This document shows positions 4,392 through 5,925 of a DNA stretch of 5,925 nucleotides, one piece after another. A model generated the notes under the pieces. That model made no database searches, was not told the DNA's origin, and worked only from the letters and a program-made list of their open reading frames with translations. Positions within the stretch are counted from its first letter, which is position 1. Each line of letters opens with the position of its first letter. Where the stretch lies: assembly GCA_002329525.1 (NCBI GenBank), contig DCTI01000238.1:5127-11051 (forward strand). The letters run 5' to 3'. Both the position numbers and the translations under genes were made by a program. The DNA comes from Negativicutes bacterium UBA1444. Lineage in GTDB: Bacteria > Bacillota > Negativicutes > UBA1444.

Positions 4392-5925
4392 TCAACCCGC
4401 ATTTTCCGTCCACTGCCGGGGATCCATCCGGCCGAACAACTCAATCAGATCCGGATCGAACTGCGAGCCGGCACAGCGCCGCAGCTCCGCCATCGCTTCC
4501 GCGTGACTCATTGCCTGACGGTAAGGGCGGTCGTTCGTCATCGAGTCATAGGCATCGGCAATCGCCAGAATCCGGCATTCCAACGGAATGTCGTCGCCGG
4601 CGATCCCCAGCGGATAGCCGTGGCCGTCCCACCATTCCTGGTGTTTGAGAATCCACTCGGCAACCGGCCGAATCTCCGCGACCGACAAAGCGATCCGGTG
4701 GCCGATCTCACTGTGGCGCTGAATCTCCCGTTTTTCGGCGCTGGTCAGGGGACCTTTCTTGAACAGGATCCGGTCCGGAATCCCCACTTTGCCGAGATCA
4801 TGATACTCCGCCAGCAACCGGATCCCGTCGATCCGGTCCGACGGAAATCCGGCGGCCTCGGCCAGCCGTACGCAAATCTCCTTCACCCGGCGGGCATGGC
4901 CTTCCGCGATATGGTCCCGTTTTTCCAGCAGCCGGACGATGGTCTGGATGATCGTCGAACGGATCTCGGTGCCGCGGCGGCTCTTCTCCCGATACATATT
5001 GCTGTCCGCTTCCCGGAACAGGCGGGTCAGATTCACTTGGCCGCCCTGGCTGATCGCCGTACCGATCGACATACTCAGCAGAAACTCGTCGGACTGGGCA
5101 TTCGCTTCCGCCATGAAGGCCCGCAGCCGCCGGATCGTTTTTTCCACAACCTCCGCCGACGCCTGCGGCAACAGCACGACGAACTCGTCGCCGCCAATCC
5201 GGGCCACCACATCACCGTTGCGGAACGTCTTGGCCAACAGATCCGCCGCTTTCTTGAGCAAGCGGTCGCCGAGCAGATGGCCGAAGCTGTCGTTATACAG
5301 CTTCAAGCCGTCGACATCGCAGACGATCACCGCGATCGGCGCATAGCGGCCGTCGTTCAGACGGCGCAGCTCCTCCTGGAAATACGCCCGGTTGTACAGG
5401 CCGGTCAGCGAATCCCGCATGCTGTAGTAAATCAGTTTTTCTTCCATCTGTTTGCGGTCGGTGATATCCGTGGATGAGCCCACCATCCGCACCGGCTTTC
5501 CCTGCGCATCCCAATGCGCCTGCCCCCGGTCCTGGATCCATTTGTACTGGCCGTCCTTGTCGCGGCAGCGGTACTCTACCTCGAAATACGGCGATAACCC
5601 CTGCAGATGATCGGCCAGCTTCTGCCGCACCATCGTCTGATCTTCCGGGTGAATGCAGGACAACCATTCGTCATGACTCGCCGGTTCCTCGCCCGGCTCG
5701 AACCCGAACAGTTCACGGTAGCGGTCTGAATGAAACATGGAGTCGGTCGCGACGTCCCAGTCCCAGATCCCGTCTTTATTTCCCTGCAACGCCAGCTGCC
5801 AGCGTTCTTCCTTTTGCGCCAGAATCGCGTTGGCCTTTTCCAGCGACCGAATCTGCATATTAATCTTTTCGGCCATCCGGGCAAACGTATAAAACAGCTC
5901 GCGAACTTCCAGCGGCCCCGATGAC
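4392..5925 (-). CDS. HAMP-PAS-GGDEF-HD-GYP c-di-GMP signalling protein (5' end outside window)
   Basis: The reading frame stays open through the right window edge, so the 510 visible residues are a C-terminal part. The in-frame ATG at 5876 is internal, not the start: the 16 codons before it continue a HAMP-like helix (PLEVRELFYTFARMAEKI), which implies a membrane-anchored receptor with its sensor and membrane helices further upstream. Numbering from the first visible codon: HAMP end about 1-28, a PAS_3-type domain about 38-158 ending in the PAC-like GSSTDITDRK, GGDEF about 168-318 (D203 in CDVDG, NDSFGH, intact GGDEF at 244-248), and HD-GYP about 322-500 (H343, H375-D376 in HDLGK, H404, H428, GYP 436-438). 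An inhibitory site RNGD (235-238) sits five residues before GGDEF, so cyclase activity is probably feedback-inhibited. The HHE motif is HQE (Q429). Both cyclase and phosphodiesterase activity look possible. It is the most upstream visible gene of the operon, 15 bp before the flavoprotein gene. Confidence 0.93.
   Translation of the reverse strand, partial: SSGPLEVRELFYTFARMAEKINMQIRSLEKANAILAQKEERWQLALQGNKDGIWDWDVATDSMFHSDRYRELFGFEPGEEPASHDEWLSCIHPEDQTMVRQKLADHLQGLSPYFEVEYRCRDKDGQYKWIQDRGQAHWDAQGKPVRMVGSSTDITDRKQMEEKLIYYSMRDSLTGLYNRAYFQEELRRLNDGRYAPIAVIVCDVDGLKLYNDSFGHLLGDRLLKKAADLLAKTFRNGDVVARIGGDEFVVLLPQASAEVVEKTIRRLRAFMAEANAQSDEFLLSMSIGTAISQGGQVNLTRLFREADSNMYREKSRRGTEIRSTIIQTIVRLLEKRDHIAEGHARRVKEICVRLAEAAGFPSDRIDGIRLLAEYHDLGKVGIPDRILFKKGPLTSAEKREIQRHSEIGHRIALSVAEIRPVAEWILKHQEWWDGHGYPLGIAGDDIPLECRILAIADAYDSMTNDRPYRQAMSHAEAMAELRRCAGSQFDPDLIELFGRMDPRQWTENAG

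Noticed and set aside
3051..5477. An 808-codon open frame on the plus strand, opposite the flavoprotein and the PAS-GGDEF-HD-GYP gene
   Set aside because: Its translation is rich in Arg, Gln, His and Pro with no recognisable domain, and it lies antisense to two genes with intact family motifs. Long antisense frames are expected opposite GC-rich coding DNA.

Overview
The window holds a single right-to-left (minus strand) block: two large cyclic-di-GMP signalling proteins with an FAD flavoprotein gene between them, followed downstream by a tRNA cluster. All genes run on the minus strand, so transcription proceeds from position 5925 towards position 1. The DNA is GC-rich. The tRNA genes encode their own CCA ends and the order His-Gln-Gln-Lys(probable) resembles tRNA operons of Firmicutes. 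With the GGDEF/HD-GYP style (DVDGLK and HQE motif variants), this suggests a GC-rich Firmicute, perhaps of the Negativicutes or a relative. That placement is inference from general resemblance, not a search result.

Layout, in transcription order: (1) 5925-4392, the C-terminal 510 residues of a HAMP-PAS-GGDEF-HD-GYP protein whose N-terminus lies outside the window; (2) 4376-3114, a complete 420-residue FAD-dependent oxidoreductase of the HI0933/YhiN/YtfP/BaiN-like family, starting 15 bp after the previous stop behind a clear ribosome binding site; (3) 3114-406, a complete 902-residue membrane sensor with signal peptide, periplasmic ABC-type substrate-binding-like domain, one further membrane helix, GAF, GGDEF and HD-GYP domains, whose ATG shares one base with the preceding stop codon (TAATG); (4) a strong sigma-A-type promoter at 384-355 that begins only 21 bp after the stop of gene 3; (5) tRNA-His(GUG), tRNA-Gln(CUG), tRNA-Gln(UUG) and the 5' part of a probable tRNA-Lys cut by the left window edge.

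Genes 1 to 3 look like one transcription unit. Both signalling proteins carry an intact diguanylate cyclase motif (GGDEF) and an intact c-di-GMP phosphodiesterase domain (HD-GYP), so each could make or destroy c-di-GMP depending on its sensor. They differ in input (unknown HAMP-linked sensor plus PAS, versus periplasmic binding domain plus GAF) and in feedback control: only the first has the RxxD inhibitory site. No hairpin terminator is visible between gene 3 and the tRNA promoter, so the tRNAs may receive read-through as well as their own transcripts. I see no mobile element, CRISPR array or phage gene, and no gene-free stretch over 300 bases. The most distinctive features are the arrangement of a flavoprotein between two dual-domain c-di-GMP enzymes and the duplicated tRNA-Gln genes with conserved flanks.
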